Shown here in pieces: positions 11,615-25,900 of a stretch of DNA of 64,000 nt. Where the stretch lies: assembly GCF_000189635.1 (NCBI RefSeq), contig NW_002476422.1, positions 451,125 through 515,124 on the forward strand, in the 5' to 3' direction. This stretch comes from Tetrahymena thermophila SB210 (lineage: Eukaryota; Ciliophora; Oligohymenophorea; Hymenostomatida; Tetrahymenidae). The notes under the pieces are model-generated. The model saw nothing but the letters and a program-made list of their open reading frames with translations. It searched no databases and had not been told where the DNA came from. A program made the position numbers and the translations under genes. Each line of letters opens with the position of its first letter. The stretch's first letter is position 1.

Positions 11615-14242
11615 ATGACAAACAAATAACATAACTCACCTGCAAGCGAACCTTAAAGTCCAGATTAAATTAATTTGGAAAATGTCTTGCAACTTCTATT
11701 AAAAAATAATAAATCTAACAAAAGATATGATAGAAGTAATAGAATCTTAGATTTTAATAATAACAATAATAGTCAAATTGTTCAAAAGCAATCTAATATT
11801 GTTTGTATTGCAAGTAGAGCTATCAGTCAAGATATATAAAAAAAATTCAAATACTAAGACTATAAAAATTTTTTTGATGCAGACTAAAAAAAATAAATAC
11901 AATTTTATGACATTAATATAATAAACTAATATACCTAAAATAAAAATCAAGAAATAAAGAATACAGAATCTTAAGATTAGTCAATAGTCTTAAAGGAAAT
12001 AAATGAACTCAGGTTATCTAAATTTGCTAAATCTTAGATCAACGGATATGACTGCAATCACTAAATTGCTCTCCATCCTTCTTTATAATTGAACAAAGAC
12101 AAAAGAAGTTTTTCAGGTGATATAGTTAAATATAAATCCTTAATTTAAGATCTTGATGATAAGTACAGACAACAGCAATAGTAAGATCAAATGCCTACGA
12201 TTATGATTGCATAAGCAGTCTCTTAGCCAAATTTAAATGGATCTAATGCTCGTAGAAGTAGCCAAATAAACATTTTCCCTAGAAAAAAACAAAAAGAGAG
12301 TCTTTTGGCTTAAAAATTTATAGTTATGAGATAGCAGAGAAAGAAAAAAAAATAAGCAAAGAAATTAAGAAGAAAAAGTTGTACGTGCCATGAGTGTGGA
12401 GGTCCTGCTACTGCTTATCAAATAAAGCATAATGATATGGACATTCAATCAGCTATGGCAAGAAAAGTTTAACTCGCTAATATGGTCATTCAAAATTTTA
12501 AATCACAAGCAATCGATAGTAAAAATTTAAAGCTAAGGAAAGAAAAGTAGCTGAGTGTTTTAAAAGCAGGTATTTTTTTTATTTATTCCTCATTATACAA
12601 AACTTAATTTCTTATTTCTTCACTCATATAAAACAAAACAAACTCATTTAGAATTTCTAATTTTCAAACTTCATTTTTCTATAAATTAAAAATGCTAAAT
12701 TAATTTCAATTTAACCTTAAAATTATTTTTTTTATGGATTTTAAATTTTTAAAAAATATTTAATTAAATTTTAAAATGAAATTTATTTTTTTTGATAGTC
12801 TTTTTTATCATTTACTATTAAAATAACCTAAATTATTTTATAGGTTTAATTATTCTTTTTCATATGTTTATTAAATAAACTTTACTTTAGAATACTTTTG
12901 ATACAATTTTTTATTTAAACTACTTTAAATTATTTAGCTTTAGACAAAACATTCTTTGAATAATCAGACAATTAAGGATAAAACGAACTAAAATTATCTG
13001 ATTCGCTTTAGTAATTTTAATAAGAATAAGCTAAATATGAAAGACTAGAAAGAGGAAATTCAAAGGGAAGAACAAATATCAGAATGACATGCATTGGAGA
13101 CTGCTCACCTGATAAAAATACTCCTGCTAGCAAAATGACAGACTAAGATTACAAAGAAAGACTTACTTAAACTGATTTAGATAATTATAAGTTTAACAGA
13201 AATAAATCCAACTACTCTCGTCCATAAGAAAATATTAAAAAAATGAGATAAACAATGATACAATACAACATTATTGAGTAAATTAAAATCTTTTATCAAT
13301 TAAATTTTAATTAATTTTATTATTTTCAAGGCTTTTTTGTTAGAATAAATTTTAATTAATTTTTATCTTTTTTATGATGATTAAATATTTATTTAATGAA
13401 ATAATTTAGGTCACTAACCAATATTCATGATGAAAGCAGCCAATAAACAAATAGAAAATAAATGTTCAAAAATAATACTTTGTCGATGAGTCTTAAAAAT
13501 CTTACTATTCCAGAGAAATAGTATATTAATTTTAAATATTTTTTGAAAAATAAATTAAATATTTAAAAATATAATCCAGGTCTCCAGAAAAAAAACAGTT
13601 CCCTTATAAATTATAGCAAAGAAATTCATAAAACTCAATTTTAAAATAGCTACCACCTAAAATTATTTTAAGAAAAGACTTGCAAAATTTATTCTTTAAA
13701 TAATCAGTGCCTTTTGAAAAGTTAATTGATGGAATCGAATAAACAGCACATGAAGATACTTTAAAATCATAAAGATTTAACTTATAAGTAGGATTTTAAT
13801 TAGTTTATTTCAAAAGTAATTCAATTTTATTTTTAAAATTTAGGCTCACAGTAATAGAAATATTCCAAAGTCATCTATTGATTTAAGTTCAACAACTTAA
13901 TAATTCTTTTAAAGTGTTATTTTATAAAGATAAACAAAAACAAATACTCATTCTTAGTCTGATCTTACTCTTAAATCAGCTCTCACTTCTTCAAGCAGCA
14001 AATACAACACTAATATTCCTAGCCCTGCAAAATTAAAAAACACTCCTGTTAAATCTAACGAAAAAAATTTTTTCCATAATTAAAACGGTTTGGAACAGCA
14101 CAACCTTTTCTTTAATAAAGATCAACATACAAAGCCTTAAATGATAAATCCTTACACAAAAAATAGAATGACTCCATTGAGGAGCAGGAGTCCATAAGTT
14201 TTACCTTAATTATAATTTTTGAGTGTATCAACTCAAAAGTGA
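11615..14242 (+). CDS. Basic Q/N-rich protein with a Cys-rich motif, 670 aa
   Basis: Five exons: 11615-12569, 12938-13277, 13410-13520, 13580-13787, 13844-14242. The total of 2013 nt divides exactly into codons. The only structured-looking segment is a basic run followed by CTCHECGG (about residues 260-267), a compact CxCxxC pattern that could bind one zinc or be part of a larger zinc site. A helical stretch (about 275-315) follows. The rest is Lys, Ser, Asn and Gln-rich, and the tail is Pro/Ser-rich (TPLRSRSP). That composition suggests a disordered nuclear or cytoskeletal scaffold, but no family is recognised and the function is unknown. Confidence 0.75.
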
Positions 14243-15172
14243 AATGAATTGCATAAATTACCACATATTTATATTATTTATTTTTATTTTAAGTTAATTT
14301 TATATTTAGACTGTATCTTATTTTATAATATTTATTTTACCAAAACAAAACAAATACTTAACTTAATAAATAAAATTAACAAATTAAATATTTTTATAGA
14401 TATATTTTTTCATATCGGATTGATAAAATTTTTTAGATTAAATTAATTTAATTAAAAAATTATTATAGATGAATGAAATTTTCAGCTAGATAGCTACTAA
14501 GCTTAATAATTTACTAATACCATTTTTTTTAAGCTTATAATCTTTAAAATGATCAAAATTTTTTCTTTATAGTTTACTTTAATATAATTTTACCTAAATA
14601 AATTTAAAAATTTTGTTATTAATTATTAATCAGTCAGTCATATAATGTATAATTAATAAAATTTTTTATCTCAATATTAACAAATAATTAAAAATATTTG
14701 AAGTTATTCTAAAACTAATCAAATTCTATCTATAGGATATGATTAGTAAGATTTTCTATTTATTTATTTATTTATTTATTTTCTCTTTGAATTTTTTTGA
14801 TTGAAAAATATAATTTTATTTATTTTTAATTTGCTCAACATTTAAAATTAGTTTAGTTTGATTTAAAATAGAAACTATTTTTTAAAAACAATAAATAAAT
14901 AGAGTTAGTTAGATATTCTGATTTATTAAAAAATATTACTTTTTATTTCATTTAAAAGTAATTTTAATTTAAACTTCTACTATTGAGAGAGTTATTTAAT
15001 AATGGCAAACAAAATAAAGACATTTAAAATTATTTTTGGTTTTTATAGAAAAAAATTTTACTTAATATAAATTTACTGCTTGCTATCTTTTTAACAAATA
15101 TTCAACATAAATTAAATTTTCAAAAAAAAAAATTAAATATTATTTGAAAACTAAATTTATTTTTTTGATTTT
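14243..15172. other. Convergent intergenic region
   Basis: The AT-rich gap between two genes that end here. It contains a TTTA microsatellite (about 14760-14780) and low-complexity text. The open frame at 14249-14446 is low-complexity and has no coding character. Confidence 0.5.
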
Positions 15173-16702
15173 TCATTCTTGCTATTCTTCAACTTTTCTT
15201 GTTAACTCAGGTAAATCTACATATGTTGCATCTATTTTATCAGTTTAGCTTTCTATTTTACCATATCCAATTTAGCTATCATATACAAACCAATTAAGGG
15301 CAGGCATTTTATCCTCTTAAATTTATATATAAAATAGACATTAATTTTAAAAAATATTTCAAATTCAATAAATTATAAAACGAATCTTACTGGCAATAAC
15401 TTTGATAAATTCTTGGCTTGCTACACTTCCAATAACTGAGTATACTGGACAGTGTTCAATTCCATAGAATTTTGCAAAATTTGTATAGAATTCTCTATCT
15501 TCCTCATTTTTAATTTTTTCTTGAGCAAGCTCTACTATTTATTCTAAAACCTTTTAGTTTTCCTCACTGTGATTGTAAGGATCATATCTTAAATTTAAAT
15601 CTTCTGCTCTTTTCATCACTTAAATAAGTAGACACAATATATTTAATTATAATAATTTAAAGAAAAGTTGATTTACTTTGAATTGCATGGTATACTGGCT
15701 TTGATCCTCTGGGATTTGTTCCAAGGAAATTTTTTAATTTTTCTGATTTCAAGCTAACTTTATGGAAATACTCAAATAAAATAGGTTCTTTGACAAGTTT
15801 TCCTTAAACAATTTTTGTCTTTTATATCTTAGGTTTAGCTCTTTTATTTTTTTATTTATTTAAAGTTAGAATAAGATATATTATTTCTTTAATTTAAAAG
15901 CATATCTTTGATATTTAATTAAATAATTTATTTATTAATTGATTACTGTGTCAATTCGAATAGAGAGCCAAGAGAAACATAAAAGAAACCATAAAGACCA
16001 CAGCAAAGTTGGTTGTAATAAGGAATATTTAAAAAGTGACTTATTTCGTCATACAATTCCTTATTATTTAATTAATAACATTTTTAAATAAAATTTCGTT
16101 TTATATTTATTTAACTTACCATTTCTTTAAAGATTGGAGTTGAAGAAGTTATTATATTGAATTAATTGAAGAATTCTTTAGTAAAAGAACAATCAACATT
16201 GTTTTCAAGAATATATTTTTAGTAAAATGACTTAATATCAAATGTTTGATAAAGGTCTATTTTAACCATTGGATTCATATCTTATAGCTTAGCTTTAACA
16301 ACTTCACCTCTCTATTTTCAAAATAAATTTTCATAAGAAAAATTGCGCATTGATATTTCTTTTAATATTACTATTTTTCCTAAATCGTGAGGTGCAATAA
16401 GGAAATTTGTTTCAACATCATCCTAGTTGACAATCTCGTTATCAGCAATTGATATATTTGTACCGCAAAGAATTAAATTTTTTGCTAATTCTGTGTTAAC
16501 ACCATTTGCAGGAGTGATAAAAACTTTGGCGTTTAATAATCTTGATAAATTAGATAAATTACTTTTTTTAAATGATAATTTGCAAAGATTACCTTTTTTA
16601 TACTTCAACTCCTATGAACCTTTGTCTATCATAGACTTAAAGTTCTTCATTTGAAATTTCTTTTTAATTTTAAGACTATTCCTAAACTTATTCTACTTCC
16701 AT
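15173..16702 (-). CDS. SAE1: SUMO-activating enzyme subunit 1 (AOS1/SAE1)
   Basis: Six exons, 16702-16593, 16540-16120, 16059-15947, 15840-15677, 15618-15391 and 15315-15173; 1179 nt, 392 residues (human SAE1 is 346). It starts MEVEQVQEQ. The E1 signature begins YDRQRFIGVEVQKRL, where animals have YDRQIRLWG. The nucleotide-binding loop region reads PANGVNTELAKNL, followed by ADNEIV and TNFLIAPHDLGK. There is no catalytic Cys domain, as expected for the adenylation partner that pairs with UBA2. The C-terminus has CPVYSVIGSVASQEFIKVI and NWFVYDSQIGYGK, both typical of SAE1 rather than of the NEDD8 partner NAE1. The first intron hides the true start: a shorter in-frame ATG lies inside it. The protein activates SUMO in the nucleus and cytosol. 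Confidence 0.92.
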
Positions 16703-19700
16703 TTGATTTACTTTTTCAATATTAGATAGATCTTTAAATCTAATTGTTTGTTTTTTTTCAATATTCTATCTAAAATAAAAATGTGTTTCTAATTAAATGA
16801 ATAATAAATAAAAAATCAAATAAAAAAAAACATAAAAATAATTAATGAATATTAAAAATATATAAGAAGAGAGTCTTCTAAATATTTACTAACACATTGA
16901 ATTACAATAAAAACAAACAGATACTAGATACTCCATACATAAATCCTAATCTATATTTCATTTTTAAAATTATTTTATTTTAAAAAGATATTTTTAATTT
17001 AAATTTATTAATTATTATTCATTTAAAAATCATTTTTTCCAAACAATCACATTTTTACAAGCTGAAAGTTACTTTTTTCTTTATAAAATACTTAAAAAAA
17101 AGTACTTTCAATAACTAATATAACTTAAATATAACTGGATAGTTTTATTTTATAAATTGATAAAAAAAATATATTTGAATTAAATAAAATAATCTATTGA
17201 AAAATATTATTTTCATAAATAAATATATTTTAATTCCTCAGGTAGTTACTTTAATTTTCTATTTTGTTTAATTAAATATTTGAACATATACAAAAATAAA
17301 TGTTTAATAGTAGATTTTCTTCTAAAAATTCCTTAAGAAAGTGAACAAGTAATTTATTTAGCATAAATTAACAAATTTGAGATCATTAATACAAACTATA
17401 TAAAATAAGACATTAATTTCTGTTATTTTAGGATATTTAAATAAAATAGCTTTCTTTTTTAAAATTTAAAAAAACAATCAGAACATTAGCTATTATCATT
17501 ATTTTACATAATTTGATGTTTTATAAAGATAAATTTAAAAAATATTTAATCATTTTAATTGAAAATTAATCAAATTATATTTTGAAATTATTTCTGTACT
17601 CATTTAGAAATAATTGCAGATATTAATGGTTCATATATTAATGCCACCTTAATTTCCTTTAATACCTCACTAAACAAATTTATTTAAAGAATATTTTTAA
17701 ATTTTTATAAATTATAATTTTCTTTAAAGAAAGTTGATAGTGGATTTTTTTAATAAATGATGATTTTTGGTGTATAAATTGTTTTATGATTTTTAAAGAG
17801 TTTTTTAGTTTACATTTTAATAAATCTTTGTTTAGATTTTTCTTTAAGTAAATAGAATGAATAAAAAATTTTCCTACCAATAATATTCATTTACCACAAT
17901 ATTTAAAAGCATTAATTTCATAGCTCATACTCTTTAGGTTAATTATCCAAACATAAATAACAAAAATTTTTTATTATAAAAAAATATTTTTATAGGTTTA
18001 ATATGAGTATTGTAATGTGATTATTATATTTTTCTTATTATTATTAATAGTTGTTTTTTTTTAAATAATTATACCCATGAAGCAATGATCTGATTAAAAT
18101 TAATTAATTTTCAATTTTAATAAAAGTAAACCTAATATGTTAATTAAGAATAAAATGAGCATATTTTTATCCAATAAAAATTTTATTAATTAATTAATAA
18201 ATTTTTTTTATTTTGGATGAGTATTAATTGCAAATCATTTGATCTTGATTTTATATTTTACAATACTCTAACATCTTTAATTTGTAATTAATATTTTAAT
18301 TTTACAAATAAATACTTAGAATGTCAATTGAATTCACTATTTGCATTTGCGATTGTACTTATATCTATTTATTATTCTCTGCTTATTTAGATTTTTTTAG
18401 AATTAAAAAAATTTGATTACATCTATTTGAGACATAATTACATATAATTCATTTAATTAATATGCATAATTTGGCAAATATCAGTTAAAATAGATCATAA
18501 TATTCATTAAAATAAAATTTTATGATTACATAATCATGATACATAAAAGCTATTTATTATCCTTTTTTATTCTATAAGTGAGTCAGCAATAATCTTTTAT
18601 TTAAAAAAGCAAATCATATTTTAGATCTCATTCTAGGACATAAATCACAAAAAAGTCATTGATTTTAAGAAAAAAATGGACTATTTTTATTTTGCACTTG
18701 ACAAACAATATTTAAAATTAAAATTCTTTTTTACTTACAAAATTATTTTCAATAAATATTTCTTTAAAACAGCTACCAGTATTTCTAAACTAATTATTCC
18801 TTTTTTTACTTAATAAATAAAAGTATAATTTTTAAGATCAATCAAGAAATACCATAAAACATTTTTAAATATTATGAAAATAATGATATAAAAGCATTCA
18901 ATTAGCTGAAAAAAATTTTGAGAAGAATTAACTTACTAGATCAAAATCTTAAAGAAATTTTAATATACCTATTTTTTAACTTAAAGTGAATTCACTTAAA
19001 TTGATAACAAATGACGTATTTAATATATCCTCTGTAAACTAAAATATTGTAATTATAAGGTAATTTATTAAAATCGATTCTTAACTAACAATCACTAATT
19101 TACTAATTTGATAAATTAATGTAATTATCTATCATAACTATTCATTAATTTCCTATCAATAACTGCAATATTCATTTTCAGATTATCTGAAGAAAATAAA
19201 TCCAATCTTGTTTTTATTATCTTTGCCTATACCTCTCAAATATTTTGAGATAAATTTTTTCAATATTTCTAATACTTAAAAATGTTTAATATGAAGAGAT
19301 TAAACTACTATCAATTTTTTCATATTTCATGTTCACAAAAGCTAAATACTTTGGTTTTAACTTATTACAAATTAACTATTATTGAATTAATTGCAATTTT
19401 AAATCTATGGTAAAATGATGATTTTTTGCTGCTTTTAGATTGAATAGTACGAATTTTTTTATTTTGACGTAGATTCTGCTTTGTATGCAACTAATTTTTA
19501 AATATTAAATAATAATTTAATAATGAAAAGCTAATTAAATTCTTTCCAACAAACTATAAATTTCGTCAAATAGTAAGATAAAAAGCCTTTTAAATTTTTT
19601 TATACTTTATTTTACATAAATTAGATTTTTTTGAAAATTAGAAACTTAAACCTTTTCAGTAAATACTTTGGAAATATAGTGAAAAAACTAATAATATAAG

Positions 19701-19931
19701 CTAAAGTTATTTTACGTATGTTTGTTTTTAATAATAAATAAAGGTATATCAAATTTTATTTTACAATTAACTTATTATCATATAAACAATTATTAAAAAA
19801 ACATAATTCGTAAATTTCTAGGCATTAAAGACTGATTTTACTAAACAAGAAATTTTAAGAAAAATAATTAAAATCAATATAAACAAATAATAAAAATCAA
19901 AAAGTCAAAATAGCACACATATAACATAAAC
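16703..19931. other. Long gene-poor stretch
   Basis: About 3.2 kb of very AT-rich DNA upstream of SAE1 (-) and of the giant surface protein (+). A minus-strand open frame starts at ATG 16961 (MKYRLGFMYGV...) and reads hydrophobic for about 25 residues. It may be a lost exon or chance, because it runs into TGA before SAE1. The open frame at 17680-17880 (-) is Lys/Ile-rich noise. No RNA-like island and no repeats beyond TTAA runs. Confidence 0.5.
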
Positions 19932-22900
19932 ATGAAACTAAATTATTTAATCCTAAACTTATTAACAATATTATTTAATATCAGTTTTTAAAGTATAAAT
20001 TATTCATTTTGGATGATTTCTAATTTTTCATTTATTAAATAAAGAGGAGTATTTGGTTTCATCTGATTTTGTAAATCCTAATTCAAACTAAACTCCAGGA
20101 TGGTCTCTACCTACAACAACTTATTATTGCAGCAATACTCTTTTTTCTGACTGGAGCGGATAAAAATACTACACTGGAGTTCTTGTTAAAGGTTAAACTT
20201 AAACGAAAACAATAAGTTAATTGCCACCTCACTGGAGCCTTTCAGTGAGATTTGATCTTCTTTTGAGTGGTTGTGTTGATTCAACAAAAAATGATGTATT
20301 TAAAATATATATTGACAATAATTTGGTAGATTCATAAACAAAAAATCCCAATGATGGATTAAAAATTTGTATTTAAAACGCTGAATAAGGTACCTGCAAC
20401 GATGAATTAGTATTATATTAAAAAAATATTACTCATTCCTCAAGCTCAGTAACCTTTTCTGGTGTTTCTCAAACAATTTAAGATAGAAATGTAGAGGGAT
20501 TTTGCTTCAAAAACTTTTATTTATATATTGATACTTGTGATATTAGCTGCGCAACATGTAGTGGTCCTACTAGTGTAATTTATTTATATTTTATGAATTG
20601 CTCTCCATATTTATTTTTTCAAATTTAATTGTTTGGAATGTAATTATTTTAATTAATTTATCTTATTAGAATTAATGCCTTACTTGTCCTGCAAACTCAA
20701 CTTTATCCTCTAATACTTGCACTTGCAAGAGTGGGTATATTTAGCATTAATACTAGTGTGTTTCTACTTGTCCGACAGGCTATGTTAAAAGCAAGACAAG
20801 TAATATTTGTATTTAAGATTATAATTAAAATTGCGCCTCATCAGACGCATAAAGCTAAATGTGTACTTCATGCAGTACTGGTTATCTCTATTAAGGTTAT
20901 TGCGTAGCTTCTTGTCCATAAACTTCCACTTTAAGCAGTGGTGTTTGTGTAGATTTTACTGCTTCTTTAATAAGTAATTTTTTCTTTCTTACAATTTTTA
21001 ATTATTTTCTATTTAAAAAAATTGTGGTCAAAATTCAATTAGTCTACAAATTAAAATAAATTTGTAATTTATTCTTTCTACTTCTTTTATTTTACAATCA
21101 ATTTTATACTAATTTATACTTGCTTACTGATAATTTTTCTATTTTGATCCTAAAGATGGGTCATATCTCTTGAGTGGTCTTTTCAATAATTATTTTGGCT
21201 AAAGCGAAATACTTGGATTAGGTTTAATTATTACCAATTTTAAGGGACTTAAGTCTAGCTTTGGCTCAAGTGGAGCCTTAACAACAAATTGTGGAACTAA
21301 TCATATTTTGGGAGGATTTTGGTTATCTGGTAGTGGAGCCACTATTAGTAGATCTTGGACAGGATTGTAATTAATTTTTATTTATATTTCTTTATTTAAT
21401 ACATTTTTTATTGTAAAGAGCCCCTCATTGGTCGATAAGGATTGGGTATACACTCTGGAAAATAGATTAATGGAATAATCAAAATTTTATTCTTTCAGTA
21501 GACGGATCAGTTGTTTAACAAATTCCATATGGGTCAAATGTTGGAACTTCAGATTTATGTGGTTTTAATAATTAACTAGATTTATTTTAGAATTAAATTG
21601 CTAATTTTACTCATAGCTCAACTACACTAACTATAAATTTTAGCAATAGTTTATCAGGAAACGTAGGTACTTAATCGTTTGGCTTAAGTAATCTTTATGT
21701 GCTTGTCGATTATGTAATTTTCATTAAAAATACAAATTATAAAAATTTTATTTCATAAATATAAATTTAGTGTACCTCAAATTGCATTACCTGCGGAGCA
21801 TCTGGCTGTTTGGCTTGTTAATCTTCATATTTTTTATATAACAACGTTTGCGTAACTAGCTGTCCTTCTTCAACTTACTTCAGTAACCCTACTACTTGTG
21901 TTGATTGTAATTCTAACTGCAAAACCTGCAATTCTCCAGGTATACCATAAATGCACTCAAAATCAACATTATTTAGAAAATTTATCATAAAAAAATTAAA
22001 AAATTTTCTAAATGCTATTTATAATTTATTTTCTCAAACTCTTATCAAAAGCCAATCCTTTGTTTGTTAATTTTTAGTTATAATTACAGTTTATCAAATA
22101 CTTCTTTAGGATAAAATATTTATTTATGTAACTGGATTATTTTAAATAGTAAAAGAAATTTATAATTAATTTGAATTTTAAAGTAGAATATAATAAACTA
22201 CCTGCAATTTATTCTTTATTCATCATTTTATAATTTTTTATTAAAAAAATATTATTTTAAATTAGGCAATATTTGTACTTCCTGCTATTCGCCAAATTTT
22301 TTGAACCCAGGTAATGGTCTAACTTGCTTAGCTACTTGTCCTGTATCATATTGGCCAAGTACTAGTGATTAAATTTGTAAGACTTGTGATTAATCTTGCT
22401 ATACTTGCATTAGTCCAGGTAGAATTACAGATATTTATCTTTTTTAAACATTAATTTCTTTAATATTTTAGGAGGAGCAAATAATTGCACAAGTTGCAGT
22501 GGAAGTTTATATTTATATAATAGTTAATGCATTTCTTAATGCCCAATTGGTACTTATTCATCAACAGGTAATTAAATAATTATTCACTTCTTTTCTATTA
22601 AAAAATAAAAAATAATATTTAATAGTGACAAATAATAATTAATGCTTACCTTGTAATTCATCTTGCAAAACCTGTAGTGGACCTAATTCAACTGATTGTT
22701 TGAGTTGTTCATCTCCAAATTACTTATAACCATTATAGAATTCTTGTGTATCAAGCTGTAACTCTAATTAGTTTGCAGATAATACACTTCTTAAATGCAT
22801 TAACTGTGATATTACATGTACTAAATGCTCAGGTCCTAATAATAATTAATGCTTAAAATGTTCAGGCTCTTATTATTTTGATTCTACAGCTACCAAATGT

Positions 22901-25900
22901 GTTAAAACTTGCCCAGATGGTACTTACCCAAATTCATCGAATAATATTTGCTCTTCTTGCAATTCAAATTGTACTACTTGTTCTGGACCAGCCTCTAATA
23001 GTTGCTTGTCATGCTCAGGAACGCTTTACTTAGACTCAACAGCAAATACTTGTGTGTCTACTTGCCCAAATGGATATTACGCTAATTCTTAAGGAAATAT
23101 TTGCTCTAACTGTAATTCAAGCTGTACTACATGCTCAGGTCCAGCTGACAATAACTGCCTATCTTGTTCAGGAAAATTGTATTTTAATTCAGCTCTTAAG
23201 AATTGTGTTTCTACTTGTCCAAGTGGAACTTATTCAAATTCTATTGGAAACATATGCTCTCCATGTAATCCTCAATGCGCTACATGTTCGGGAGGAAATT
23301 CTAATAATTGTTTATCTTGCTAAGGTTCTCTTTTTTTTAATTCATAATCTAACTCTTGTGTTTCACCCTGCCCTGATGGATATTATGCTAATTCCACAGG
23401 AAACTTATGTTCGACTTGCGATCCAAAATGCAAAACTTGCTCTGGAAATACCCTAAATAATTGCTTATCATGTTCAGGATCTTTATACTTGTATGGAAAT
23501 ACTTGTGTTGCTGATTGTCCTTCAGGAAAGTATCAAAATACTAATAATAATACATGCTCTTCATGTAATTCAAGCTGCACTACATGTTCTGGCCCAGATC
23601 CAAATAATTGTCTGTCTTGCTCAAATTCTTTATATTTGAACTCTTCTAATAATACTTGTGTTTCAATTTGCCCGAATGGGACCTATTAAAATTCATCTGG
23701 AAATATTTGCTCTGCTTGTCATACTACCTGTGCTACTTGTTCTGGACCTCTAATAAATAATTGTCTTACTTGCTCTGGTTCCTTACAATTAAATCAAACA
23801 ACTCATACATGCACATCAAGTTGTCCGAGTGGGACTTATAGTTCCTCAGGAAGCTGTTCTAGCTGTAACCCGAATTGCTTCACTTGCTATGGGTCTTAGT
23901 CTAATAATTGCCTATCATGCACAGGAACATTATATTTCGATTCAAGCAGCAACTCTTGTACAAATAATTGCCCAATTAAAACATTTGCTGATATCTCCAA
24001 CAATACCTGCTCAGTCTGTGATTCTTCTTGCACGAAGTGTTCTGGCCCTAATCAGAATAATTGCTCTTTCTGTCAAGGCTCTCTTTACTTAAATTAAGCA
24101 AACAATACTTGTATTTCTGTATGTCCAATAGGAACGTATTCAAACATTTCAGTCACTTTAGGAAATATTTGCTCTGCATGTCATTCATCATGTACTTCTT
24201 GTTCAGGTCCAAATTCAAATAACTGTCTTTCATGTTCAGGCACTTTATATTTTGATTCATCAAATAATACTTGTACATCTATTTGCCCAGATGGTACATA
24301 TTAAGATTCTTCAAGTAATTGCTCATAATGTAATTCCACTTGTGCAACTTGTGAAGGATCTGCTTCATTTTGCAAAAGCTGTTCTGGGACTTTATTCCTA
24401 GATGAAAGTACAAATAGTTGTAATCCTACTTGTCCTCAAGGTACTTATTAAAATGCCATTGGAAATATTTGTACTGTATGTGATCCAACTTGTACAACTT
24501 GTTCTGGTCCAAATTCGAATGATTGCTTAAGTTGTTCAACAACTTTTTACTTTAATGCTAATTAAAAAACATGTGTTGAAAGTTGCCCACCACAAACATA
24601 TGCAAATGCTGCATCAAATATCTGCTCAAGTTGTAATTCAAGTTGCCTAGCATGCAACGGTCCAGCATCTAACAATTGCATACAATGCTCTAATTCTCTT
24701 TATTTAAACTAATCATCTAATTAATGTGTTTCAATTTGCCCATAGGGAACATTTCCTGATGGATCAACAAATATATGCTCTAAATGTGATTTATCTTGCT
24801 TTACATGTTCTGGACCTTCTTCTAGTAACTGTTTAAGTTGTTCTGGCAGTTTATTTTTAAGCACATCTGGAAATGAATGCAAAAACAGCTGCAAAACCAA
24901 TGAGTTTTAAAATAATGCAAATAATTAATGTACTCCTTGTGATTCAAGTTGCTTAACATGTAATGGAAATCTTAATACAAACTGTCTTTCCTGTTCAGAT
25001 CCCTTATTTTTATAGTAATCTTCTAGCACTTGCATATAGAAATGTGATTCAAATTAATATGGCTAAATTACTCCTTAGCGTACTTGCTTAGTTTGCGATT
25101 CAACTTGTGCAACCTGTTCTGGCCCAAATTAAAATAATTGCTTGTCTTGTAGTGGTTCTAAATATCTTGATTTATCAACAAATTAATGTGTCACTTAATG
25201 TCCAAGTGGAACTTTCAATGATAATTCAAATAATAAATGCAGTCCATGCAATACTGATTGTAAAACATGTAGTGGACCTAATAATAACTAGTGTTTAAGT
25301 TGTTCTCTTCCTAAATATTTTTAAAAATCAAATGGAATGTGTTTAGAAAATTGCAATTCGAACCAATTTAAAGACAATGGCTCATGTACTGACTGTGATG
25401 CTTCATGTGCAGCATGCTCAGGAGCTGATGCAAATAATTGCTTAAAATGTAGTGGTAGTCTATTTTTAAATTAAAATACCAATACTTGTGTTTCATCTTG
25501 TCCAGACTCATATTACTAAAATACCTCAAATAATACATGTTCGAAATGCGATATAACTTGTGCTACTTGTAATGGTGGAACAAGTAGTAACTGCTTAACA
25601 TGTAATTCACAGTTTATTTATTAAAAATCTACTTCTAAATGCATTAGTTCTTGTCCAAGTGGATAATATTTAAATACAAACACAAACAATTGTGAATAAT
25701 GTGATGCCACCTGCCTAAATTGTGTAGGAGGTTCTAAAAATTAATGTGTAGATTGCTAGTCTCCTAGATATTATTAAAAATCAACAACATCATGTGAATT
25801 ATAATGTTAACCAAATTACTATGGTAATTCCTATACAGCTTTATGTGAGTAATGTGATGCCTCTTGTGCAACCTGTTCAGGTCCAAATAATAACTAATGT

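Noticed and set aside
16423-16608. SAE1 start at the ATG at 16608
   Set aside because: That ATG lies inside the first intron; removing the intron joins a proper E1 signature from an upstream start at 16702.
16427-16654. Plus-strand open frame of 75 codons
   Set aside because: It is the complement of the SAE1 second exon and first intron.
17680-17880. Minus-strand Lys/Ile-rich open frame
   Set aside because: Composition is that of random AT-rich DNA, with no neighbouring exons or motifs.
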